Positions 10,761-21,200 of a stretch of 46,409 bases of DNA are shown piece after piece (position 1 is the stretch's first letter; every line of letters begins with the position of its first letter). The stretch is from assembly GCA_016987375.1 (NCBI GenBank), contig PJRA01000412.1, forward strand, positions 1,069,237 through 1,115,645, given 5' to 3'. Both the position numbers and the translations under genes were made by a program. The stretch is from Brachionus koreanus (lineage: Eukaryota > Rotifera > Eurotatoria > Ploima > Brachionidae). The notes below the pieces were generated by a model, which was given only the letters and a program-made list of their open reading frames with translations, searched no databases and was not told where the DNA came from.

Positions 10761-13700
10761 ATGTCTCAAAACCAAAATTTTGATAAGTTTAACGACAATC
10801 AAAATATAACTGCTGCAAATTATTCAAAAAATTCCCTATTAAATAAGAAATTAATAGAAAAATTTTTTGGCGAAAGACTTAGTAAAAAAGCAAAAATAAT
10901 ATTAATCGTTCTTGAAATATTTATTTCAATTTTATTTATTATTCTTTTCCTATTGTTCGCTTTGGGTAAGCAAATAAATTAGAATTTAATTTAAAATTTT
11001 AATTTCAACAAGTCAATTTAACATTTTACTTTTTAAGTACCGTGTTCTTTGACAATGTGTCATGAAAAAACATCTAATTGCATTAATCGGTTTTTTTATG
11101 CCGATTGTGTGTGTAAATATGGGTATGCAGGAGACGGAAAGAAATTTTGTGATGGTTTTTTTTAGGTTTTTATAAAAGCTATTTAAAATTCAACAAAAAT
11201 TAGAGTGTGGCATATATAGAAAACAGCCGAATGCGAGAATTGTTGGCGGGATTGAAGCACTTCCTGACAGCTGGCCTTCTGCTGCCTTAATTATAACAAA
11301 CTACAAAGCTGATGTTCCTTTTAAAAGTTTTTTTTTTAAATTTTAAATATATGAATATTTGAAAGATTTTATTTTTAAATAGGAAAGATGATTACAGTGG
11401 AGGCAAGTTTTTTATGTGGTGGAACTTTAATTAATAGAAAAAGTATAAATTCAAAACAGAAGCTTAATTTAATTCTTAATTTAATGTAATAAATAAGCTG
11501 TTTTAACTGCTGCTCATTGTTTGTTGAAACAATTCGATTATGAATACAAAGGAAGCGTACTTAGAATCAATGTTGTTCCCAATAGATACTTTCCCACAGT
11601 AGAGTCAATGTACAGAGTACATTTGGGAGTTCATGATAGAACAAAACTTTTATCCAAAGAAGAAACAGTTGATTCAATTTCAGTTGAAAAACTAATCATA
11701 GTATTTGTCTTATCATTAATTTTATTAAATTTTACTAATTAACTTTAAACTATTGAAGCATGATAATTTTGATGAAGAAAAAGGCTTAAATGATTTGACT
11801 ATTTTAAAGTTATCCAAAGTAGTAAATTTAGATGAAGATACTCAAATAGTTAATTTTACAAATAAAAAAATTATTTTAATTATCTTAATAAATTGATTAA
11901 GGCTTGTCTTCCGGATCCAAAATGGTCTGGAGATTTTCCAGTTCCAGGAACTCCTGCTTGGATATTGGGCTGGGGTAGAACAAGTGAAAATGGTTACTCT
12001 CCGTCATCACTTCAAAATTCAAAAATAAAAATCTATCACATGTCTACTTGCAATAAAGTTTCTTACCATGACAGAGATGCTTCGAAAAGTCTTATTTGTG
12101 CAGGTAAATTATTTAAATTTTTTTGTTAATTTTTTAATAGTATAATTTAAATAGGTGACTTAAGTGGCTTAAAAGATACTTGTCAAGGAGATTCGGGAGG
12201 CTCAATTTTTGTCAAGTATATTTCTTTTACCAAAACTTAGTATCATTATTTGTTATTTCTTTTGACTATATTTGATAAATTAGAAAAGGTTTTTTTTCGC
12301 AATTTTTAAATTTCCCTTTGTTCAAGAATTGTTGTAAGTTATTTTAACTATTTTGATAGTTTTATCTAATCTAGAATTTGAATTTGTCTCTTATTGGAGC
12401 ATTGTCAAAAAGTCATTAAACGCATACAAGATTTTTAATTTTGTTCATTTAAATAACAATTTGACAAGATGTAAATAACTTTACAATTTGACATTTTTAT
12501 ATTTTCTAAAATTTTTAATGATATATTTGAGACTATTTTTTTAAATCATTTAATTACAAATTAATTACCTATGCAAATAAATTCACAAAAAACTACAAAA
12601 AAAAATTATTTATAGAAAAATATTCATTCTTTAATCTTAGATAAGAAATAAAATGTTATGATCGACAACCATATCTGTTTAGACAATTATTCACCAAGTT
12701 GGCTGCGGTTTAGATGATGAACCATACTGACATAGAAAATCCCAAATTTTTCCAATTAAGTCTTTCTTTTTATTTCGATAAAAAAAAGTTTTTATATATG
12801 ATTTGGATTTGTTAAGCTCATTTTCTTTTTGGTGGCGAATAACAGCTTTTGTTCTTTACTAACGGGTGTAGAATAAAAAATGGCACAAAATTGAATTTAT
12901 CATAAAATTTTTTTATTTAACTAAGGCTTTAAATTTTTTTTAAAAATATAACTGAACCCACCTATTTTGAAAAAATAATATCACTTAAGGTATTGAACTC
13001 CATGACGATGTATGATATCGAGCCTAGAGCGAACACTCTTGACATGGTCTTGTACAACCTTTGGNNNNNNNNNNNNNNNNNNNNNNNNNNNNNNNNNNNN
13101 NNNNNNNNNNNNNNNNNNNNNNNNNNNNNNNNNNNNNNNNNNNNNNNNNNNNNNNNNNNNNNNNNNNNNNNNNNNNNNNNNNNNNNNNNNNNNNNNNNNN
13201 NNNNNNNNNNNNNNNNNNNNNNNNNNNNNNNNNNNNNNNNNNNNNNNNNNNNNNNNNNNNNNNNNNNNNNNNNNNNNNNNNNNNNNNNNNNNNNNNNNNN
13301 NNNNNNNNNNNNNNNNNNNNNNNNNNNNNNNNNNNNNNNNNNNNNNNNNNNNNNNNNNNNNNNNNNNNNNNNNNNNNNNNNNNNNNNNNNNNNNNNNNNN
13401 NNNNNNNNNNNNNNNNNNNNNNNNNNNNNNNNNNNNNNNNNNNNNNNNNNNNNNNNNNNNNNNNNNNNNNNNNNNNNNNNNNNNNNNNNNNNNNNNNNNN
13501 NNNNNNNNNNNNNNNNNNNNNNNNNNNNNNNNNNNNNNNNNNNNNNNNNNNNNNNNNNNNNNNNNNNNNNNNNNNNNNNNNNNNNNNNNNNNNNNNNNNN
13601 NNNNNNNNNNNNNNNNNNNNNNNNNNNNNNNNNNNNNNNNNNNNNNNNNNNNNNNNNNNNNNNNNNNNNNNNNNNNNNNNNNNNNNNNNNNNNNNNNNNN

Positions 13701-15345
13701 NNNNNNNNNNNNNNNNNNNNNNNNNNNNNNNNNNNNNNNNNNNNNNNNNNNNNNNNNNNNNNNNNNNNNNNNNNNNNNNNNNNNNNNNNNNNNNNNNNNN
13801 NNNNNNNNNNNNNNNNNNNNNNNNNNNNNNNNNNNNNNNNNNNNNNNNNNNNNNNNNNNNNNNNNNNNNNNNNNNNNNNNNNNNNNNNNNNNNNNNNNNN
13901 NNNNNNNNNNNNNNNNNNNNNNNNNNNNNNNNNNNNNNNNNNNNNNNNNNNNNNNNNNNNNNNNNNNNNNNNNNNNNNNNNNNNNNNNNNNNNNNNNNNN
14001 NNNNNNNNNNNNNNNNNNNNNNNNNNNNNNNNNNNNNNNNNNNNNCAAAAAAGATATATTTATTTGAAAAATCCATTCTAAAGATATGAGGATTTAAAAA
14101 TTTTTTGACTCGTTTGGTGCTTCTAGTGTTAAACAAGCAGATTGGTGTCAGAATCAACAGAACAGAATTAATTTTTTTGTTGGTATTCGTACAAACAGTC
14201 ACTAAACCGGCAAAATTTTTTTTTATTCTCTCAACAGTATTCGTCAAGTCTGACCAACTAGGATGCGGGGGGTCATTTGGCCGGTCTCCAAAACTTGCGG
14301 CCATAAATATGGCTAACTAGTATGTAGCCTATATTTGTTAAATTGAAACATTTTTTGATTGAAGTTTTTAAATTTTTTTTTCTAAACAAATAGCTAAGTA
14401 TTAACTAAATTATTTTTTTATCAAAAATGATTTTATTTTGTGTTAAAAAAATTATATATAATATTTAGATATTTTTTGATTATTAGGATGTTTCAAATTT
14501 TTAATTAAATAATCTTAATTTCGGACAAAAATTCAGCAGTCTAAATGATCGCCCGTTTTAAGCTGGCAGTATTTTTAGGCGGTCAAAAATATAGATCTGA
14601 CTGCAAAAAACTGTCCGTGATTTGAACCGATTCGCTTAGACGGCATCCAACACTAGAAAATATCAAATTTATTATTGATTAGATGATGCAATTGAATAAT
14701 TAAATTAAATTAAAAAAGCTTTTTTATTATCTTAAAAATTACTAGTAACGCCATTTATATTTTCAACATAAAACTTTGTTTAAATAATAATAATAATAGA
14801 TAAAAAAAATAAACATCTAAAAATCGACTGGAGGGTTTCAAAATATTCTTGCTTTTTTCTAATTTTGAAAATTATTGAAATCTAGCTAGCTATGTTTTTT
14901 TAAGTAATAATAAAAATTCTATATTTTTGTCTTTTCTATGTTTAATCAAATAAATTCTTTTAGAATATCTTATGTTAAAAAAATCTAATACATACAATCT
15001 TCCTAATGTAATAAATAAGTATGCTAATTGTTCATCAAATTTTCGTCTTTTAATTTTTAAAATTTTTTCAATACAATACATTTTTTAATTTTTTTCTATC
15101 AGAGATAAAGTTAACAACGAAACAAAATTCATCAGTGCAGGAATCGGTAAGATTAATTATATTGTTAAAGAAAATTTCTAATTAATGCTCTCTCTAGTTT
15201 CATATGGTGAAGGATGTGGACGAAAATTTAAACCCGGGTTTGTAAATAAAATAATTCAAAGCCGAAAATTAAATATATTTATTCAAGGTTTTACACGAGA
15301 AATATTTTTTATTTAGACTGGATTTACAAACACTCGAGATTTTGA
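10761..15345 (+). CDS. Type II transmembrane serine protease with one EGF-like domain (trypsin-like, S1)
   Basis: Eleven exons join in frame to 400 residues: 10761-10965, 11038-11154, 11204-11326, 11383-11442, 11498-11700, 11759-11848, 11902-12103, 12155-12215, 15103-15146, 15198-15237 and 15288-15345. A cytoplasmic N-terminus (1-45) is followed by one membrane helix (about 46-68). An EGF-like module with six Cys (71, 76, 83, 92, 94, 106) comes next, then the peptidase. Activation should occur at R119|IVGG. The catalytic triad is H175 (TAAHC), D248 (NDLTIL) and S347 (GDSGG). Asp341 at the pocket base predicts trypsin-like cleavage after Arg/Lys. C109 probably ties the stem to the protease. 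The ending is PGFYTR followed by a LDWI helix. Intron 8 (12216-15102) contains the gap; frame and homology carry cleanly across it. Substrate unknown. Confidence 0.88.
12860..13064 (-). mobile_element. Transposase-like C-terminal fragment left of the gap
   Basis: Inside protease intron 8, the minus strand between the gap edge and a stop at about 12981 reads VVQDHVKSVRSRLDIIHRHG and then VQYLK. This resembles the C-terminal tail of Tc1/mariner-type transposases, which end in a helix with spaced R-L and a short G-x-x-x-L segment. The catalytic region would lie in the unsequenced gap. The family assignment is weak. Confidence 0.35.
13065..14045. other. Assembly gap (981 N)
   Basis: All bases are N. 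The gap sits in the large eighth intron of the serine protease and is flanked on both sides by transposon-like sequence, so a repeat probably caused it. Reading frames that cross it are meaningless. Confidence 0.99.
14046..14320 (-). mobile_element. Transposon-like sequence right of the gap with TTAA-CACTAGAAGC end
   Basis: On the minus strand TTAA (14129-14132) is followed by CACTAGAAGCACCAAACGAG, a plausible piggyBac-type terminal repeat. A further G+C-richer block (14200-14310) with a GGGGGGTCATTTGGCC stretch lies outside it. An open minus-strand frame crosses this region into the gap, but it has no recognisable domain and I do not call it a gene. Confidence 0.35.
14521..14656. repeat. G+C-richer repeat-like island in protease intron 8
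   Basis: The block is bounded by AT-rich DNA and contains GATCGCCCG, GGCGGTC and GACGGC. Its right end carries another CACTAGAAAA sequence (about 14649) like the transposon end at 14121-14132 but in the opposite orientation. No coding frame is visible. Confidence 0.3.
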
Positions 15346-15444
15346 CCTCAAAGATAATTTAAAAACTAGCAAAAAGAGTATTAGATTATAAATTTAATAA
15401 CTATCTTTTTTTTATTAAAATTAATAAAAAAACCCTTAAAATTT

Positions 15445-16446
15445 TTATTCTTTTTTCAAATTCTGAATTGCTTTTATCTGTTCGCTTAAAATATCTAATT
15501 GATTTTTAAGTTGATTAAAAGTCAAAACAGCCTCTTGAGCTTCAAAAAAACTTGAATTTTTATAAACTCGTGAACCAGCCGACAAGAGACTTTTGACACT
15601 AAAAATATCTGTTCCCAAGCTGTTTACTGAGAACACATCAGAAATCAAAGAACGATGAAAAATTTGGCTTTCATCAATACTTGATTTGGCTTCAATCTCT
15701 GTGTCAGTCAACATTTTCCAATAAAACATATTTTTGCTTACAATAATTTTCTTTTGAGCGAGTAAATGCTTCCACAAATCATCCGAAAATCTATCAAGTC
15801 GACAATAGTTTAATACTTGATGATGTTTGCTTTTATCCAAAATATCAAAATAATTAATTCCTAAATTTAAACTAAGTTTTTTCCCAATTTTCCTAAGAAT
15901 ATTTTCATTTTTACAATAAGAGCTCAATTCTATTTCATCTATGTTTTTTCCATTGAGGATTAAGCAAAAAACTTTTTGATTCTTAACAACCAGCTTTTCG
16001 GTCAAACGAATGTAAATCTGATGCAAATCGTTCTCGATCAATAGATTGTTAATTATAAAAAATGAGTATTTCTTGCTCAACAAATCTATCATGAGTGTTC
16101 TATTTTGAAAAAAAATTAAAAATCTTAGAAGAAAAAAAATCATGAATATTAGTGCAATTATGCTTGTTGACCAAAATAGAGAATAAAAAGTCGAACTCGA
16201 ATAAATAATATTATCTATCATGAATGAAAAAAGGGCTAAGCTTGAAAAAGAAAGCAGTAAATTTCTAAAACTTTTGCTGTAAAGTCTGTATTTGTAGACA
16301 AATTTGTAAGAATTTGTTTGAACAAATGGATAATATGGATTCTTGTCTGTCAAGTATTTTAATTTTTTCTCGGGCTCAATCAATTGTTTGATTTTAATAA
16401 AAATAATCTTAAATACGCTGATTAAGTATTTTTCTTTTGGGGACAT
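15445..16446 (-). CDS. Two-pass membrane protein resembling TMEM249 (CatSper accessory)
   Basis: Single-exon protein of 333 residues starting MSPKEK. Two hydrophobic segments (about 62-82 and 87-113) are followed by a folded region and a C-terminal coiled-coil-like tail (about 305-333, Leu/Gln-rich). The segment LNGKNID (164-170) followed by GINYFDILD (196-204) resembles the pattern I recall for vertebrate TMEM249, which has two N-terminal membrane helices, a N-G-x-x-x-x motif and an N-Y-F-D motif. TMEM249 has been described as a subunit of the sperm cation channel CatSper. The name rests on memory of a short pattern, so it could be another two-pass family. The protein is longer than human TMEM249 (about 235 residues). 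It ends about 100 nt from the stop of the convergent protease gene. Confidence 0.5.
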   Translation of the reverse strand: MSPKEKYLISVFKIIFIKIKQLIEPEKKLKYLTDKNPYYPFVQTNSYKFVYKYRLYSKSFRNLLLSFSSLALFSFMIDNIIYSSSTFYSLFWSTSIIALIFMIFFLLRFLIFFQNRTLMIDLLSKKYSFFIINNLLIENDLHQIYIRLTEKLVVKNQKVFCLILNGKNIDEIELSSYCKNENILRKIGKKLSLNLGINYFDILDKSKHHQVLNYCRLDRFSDDLWKHLLAQKKIIVSKNMFYWKMLTDTEIEAKSSIDESQIFHRSLISDVFSVNSLGTDIFSVKSLLSAGSRVYKNSSFFEAQEAVLTFNQLKNQLDILSEQIKAIQNLKKE

Positions 16447-18235
16447 TACATAGTATCTGCTAGGGCACCATCACAGCCAAATTTTTTTCTCGATTGGAGG
16501 TACACTTGAATTAGCTAAATTTTTTTATTTGTTAATTGAATTTTTGTTGATTGATGGTATCCTAGTGATATATATTTTGTAAAAAACGCTTTAAGCCTTG
16601 TTTCTTTGGATAGTTAGCCGAGATAATTTAAATTCAAGTCTCAAAAATTTGATCTAATCTATAGATACTAAAAAGATACATAACGATAGTGTTTAAATCA
16701 AGAAAAAAGATTTTTTTCTTCATAAAAAAAATCAAAAAAATCATTTTTTTCATATTAGAAATTTATTTAAAATAAGTTAAAGTTAAAGTTTTTTTTTGAT
16801 TTCCGTCACAAATTTATTAAATTAAAGAAAATATTGCAGTAATTTAAAAAATCATATTTTTTATATTTTTTTACTTTTGGTTTGACAAGTCAGCAAATTG
16901 ACGACATATTTTAAAGCATTAAGCTTTATGTCCTTTCTTTATTTATCTTTATTTTGTCTTGAAGTTAAATTATGAAATTTTTTCTCTCAATTGAAAAAAT
17001 TTTTCTGATCATTTTTTTCAATTAATTTTTTTAAATTGATTTTTTCGAAGAAGAGATAATTGATTTTTTTGATTTAATTTATAAAAAAGTTAAAATGGCC
17101 TGCCCACACAGGGTTAGTATTAATTCCAAAAGGCCGGGCTTTTTAAAAACGGTTTTCAAGCAACCAGTGAATTCCTGTAAAAATTGGCCGCTGCTCTTCA
17201 CTTATATTTTTCGGAATAATTTGATGACAGTTAACTGATTTTTAATCTTTTTCAAAAAATAATTTTTTTAATCTAGAAAAATTACATATTTTAATTATTT
17301 GAGAAAAACTTTGATTAGTATGTAATAGTTCTTTCACTTAATATTAATCATAAGATAATAATAAAAATAAATTTTACCATAATAAATTTAAATTTACAAC
17401 AATTGACAAGTTTAATAATAAAGGACGCCTTTTGAAAATTTAAGAAATGTAGATATATTTTAAAAAAATTATTGAAATTTACTCGAAAATAAAGAAAAAA
17501 TCTCGATAATAATTTTGAATGAAATCATTTTTTAACAAATGATTAAAATGAATATCCTCTTTTTCATTTATAAAATGTAGCAAAAATGGCTTATTTGTTA
17601 TCTTTTTTAAAATGTAATTAAAATCAATCTACCACTTATCAATATTTTTAGGTACTTGCTGCATAAATTTGATCACCTTAAAATTTTCTTATCAAAATAA
17701 TTAATAAAAAAACTCAATAGTTTACAGAGATAAAAAAGTAAACTAAAGCCGTTGATCAAAAAGCAAAAATTAGTAGAAAATTTTTATGCCTAAAAAATTA
17801 GCGACAATTTATTGTTTTTGTGATTGATTTTTCAGAATATTTCAAATTTAGTTGATAAGAATTAGAAAAAAAAATTAATTCTGTCATTTATTTCAACATA
17901 TAGACATAAGTCCATTTTTACAATTTTGGTTTATGACAAAAATTCAACAACATATATTTAAAATTTTAAAAATTCTACTCTTTGTGATAATAAAAATAAA
18001 GATAAGCCTCATAATTAAAGATAAAACAGAAAATTTTAAAATAAAAAAAATAACTTGATTAAAAATTTCGAGTTGATTCATCAGCTTAACAGCAAATAAA
18101 ACACAAAATTATTACTAATTATTTATATCTAAGCTCGGTCACTAGAATTAGAAATTTTAAAATTTAATATACCGCATTTTCTTACTTAAAAGATAAATTT
18201 AAAAAACAAAAAAAAATTAATTTAGTGAATCAGCT
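16447..18235. other. Intergenic between the TMEM249-like and GH65 genes
   Basis: This is the shared upstream region of two divergent genes. It is AT-rich except for a G+C-richer block at about 17095-17215 (CCTGCCCACACAGGG, AGGCCGGGC, GGCCGCTGC) that looks like a mobile-element remnant. CCTG and CAGG flanking CCCACA could form a short stem. No exon was found. Confidence 0.4.
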
Positions 18236-21200
18236 ATGCGAATAGTCATTCTATTTTTTGTCTCGATCATTATTTGCGTCGAAATTGGGTTATCTGCACA
18301 AAATATTGATAATTTAAATATCAAAAAAGTCAAATTTGTAAATAGGAAAAGCTTCAACAAATATCCACAAATTAGACATAGACTTTTGGTGAACAAGAAC
18401 TCTAACAATTCGATTTCGAGCGTAAGAAGAAGAGATAGACAAAAAGTAATTAATTTACCCAATCATTGGGACAAAAATCCATTCCTATTTCAAACATACA
18501 AGTATAGTAAAATGATTTTTTTATTAAAAATAAGTTTTTTTATCTCTAAAATAGTGAACCTGAACATTTTCATTTATTACCACAGCTTAGCAATGGATTT
18601 ATTGGAACTTTAGTCAAAAACGAGAGTATATATGCAAATGGTAAAGCTATTTTTTGTTAAATATTTACCAAAAGCTTTAGTTGATTATGATTTCATTTAG
18701 GACTTTATAATGGAGTAGGAGAAAGGTCTCATAGAGTTCGAATTCCTTCAATGACAGCAGTTAAAGTTTATTTCTCAATTTACACAGACAACGAGATATC
18801 CACCTATCACTTTGACTGTCGAAAAGGTAAATTTGACTAATTTTAATTTAAAAATAAAAATAAAAAATTTTTTCCTCTTAATCTGTAAGGTGTCTACATT
18901 ATTGAAACCAAAAATAATGAAGCTGTCATTACGCAAAGATTCTACGTTCATCGTAGACTTAAGAATATTATTGTTAATGAAATTCGTGTTGAGTTGCTTA
19001 CTGCAACAGCGATATCTATCGACACCGAAAATGTAACAATGCTTGAGCTGAACCATGAAATGACCAATTCCCCAACCAATCTCAATCAATATTCATACTT
19101 TAATCAGATGGATAATCCAGAAAACATGACCTATGAGCACCGTGTCATAAAAGAACCAACTATGAGTCAGAGGGTAGAAATGAATGATGGAATTTAGTAA
19201 ATTTGAATTTATTTAATTTTGCTTTGTTTTTAATTTTTTATTAGCTATTTACAAGCAACTATTCCGCATACTGAGATTCCCAATAAGCGTCAAAAAGAAG
19301 TTCATACATACTATACCAATATTCCAGCTAAATTTGTTATTTATCCAGATACAAGAGTCAAAACTTTAGTAATTGAGAAATATTTTTTAAAAATATTTAT
19401 TTAATTTAGTAAAAAATTAAGCATTTTATTCAATCAATTGATTCAGACGGCTTTCGGGCAAGAAATGCCTATGAAGAAGCTATTAGATTAATTCAACAAG
19501 ATCCTAATAGTTTATATGTATCGCATGTATCTGCATGGGAAGATATATGGCAAAATAGTGGATTTACTATGATAAATCAGGCCACCTATTCTGATTCAAA
19601 TCAAGAATCATTCAAATTAGCTCAAAGACTTTATTCAAGCTTTTATAATTTGTATTCATCAGTACCATATAGTTTTGATAATCAATTCTATGGTGTGTCA
19701 CCCGGTAAGTCAAAATAAATGTATAAAAAAAAGTGTTGGGGTGCCCAACTAACTTATCTATCTTTCAAGTTTTAACACTCAAAGTACCGGTTGTGTCATT
19801 TTGACACTTTTTCAAAAATTCAAATTTAATCTTTTAATTAACTATCAATCATAACAATCATTTAATAGTTATTTTAAAGCTTTGAAAATGGATTTTAATT
19901 TTAGCCTTTTTCATGTTACAGACTTTTATGGAACTATTGTAACATTTAATAAAAATTAACAAAATTTTTGATAAAAATAGCCGATCCTTTGAGTGTTAAA
20001 TTTTTAAAGCTTATTTTATAACTCGGCTATCAAAACGTTCAGCACCAACTTTTGGCGGTCCATTTGACAGAGTACTAGATAAATTAAAATTTTACTATAG
20101 CGAGACTAAGTTAATCCTTCTGCTTTGTTAATTTAATTTAGTAAACTAAATAGACCGTAGGAAATTAAATATTATTATCATAGTTCCCAATAACAGTAAT
20201 ATAACGGTTTCAAGCACTTGTCTATAATTTCTCTAAACCTATTTATTTTATTTTATTTGTTTTTTTAAACATCACCTTAAAGGCGTTCATTGAAATAATA
20301 ATAATAACTAAAGAAAAAATCAAAATTTATTTATTTTGATATTTCTAACTTTTAAATTCTATTAAATTATAAACATACGGCATTCTGAATTTTTAAACAA
20401 AAAGCAAAAAAAAAAAATAATTTAAAATAATTTTTTTTCTTAAGATCTAAAAATGGTTCTGCAAAATGTTTCAGCTGATTCGTGGTTTGTATCACCGAAA
20501 TTTTAAAAACTATAAAATTGTGCACAAAAAAGTAAAAATTATTAAAATTAAATTGAGCAGTTTTTGCACAGACTAAATTTAGGTGATAAAAACCTTTAAT
20601 CAGTTGATAATTTTTCAGAACCATTTTAATTTTTGTTTTTGTTCCCAAATTCACAATGCCAACATAGACTAAGAATTGCAATAGTCAAATAATATACAGT
20701 AATGCCAGAACAATTTTTTGTTTCAGTAATAAGCCAAAATCCGAAAACGCAGGTAGAAAAAAAGGGCAAAATCAATTTAAAAAATTTAACTTAAACAAAA
20801 AAAAACATAAAGTATCTTAATTCATATCAGTTTAAATCATCTTAGCTTTGAAGTTTGATGCATCTTAATTTTTGAAAGAAAAAGATACTAGTTATTTTCA
20901 TTTAAAATTTTTTACCAAAAATCATGTAATTTTACGTAAAATTAAATAAATAAATAAGAAATTGTAAGCAATATTGAGACTATTTAATAAAATTATTTTT
21001 AAATTTTGAAAAAAAGGTTAATTTTTCATTTTTTTACCAAAAACTTCATTTTTTGATCGTAAGCATTTTTGAATGATCTTATTAAAAGTAACATATTTGT
21101 AAAATTACGTAATAACGTAATTTGGTCAATTCTGGACAGTCTTTAAAAGCACTGTGTATAATTATTTTAAAAGATTTTGTTCCAAAATGCTAATGCTAAA

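Noticed and set aside
12981..14304. Long open frames crossing 13065-14045 on both strands
   Set aside because: They consist almost entirely of translated N; only the flanking short pieces carry information.
14890..15081. 63-codon minus-strand frame in protease intron 8
   Set aside because: Lys/Ile/Leu-rich, with no recognisable motif, inside an intron next to transposon debris.
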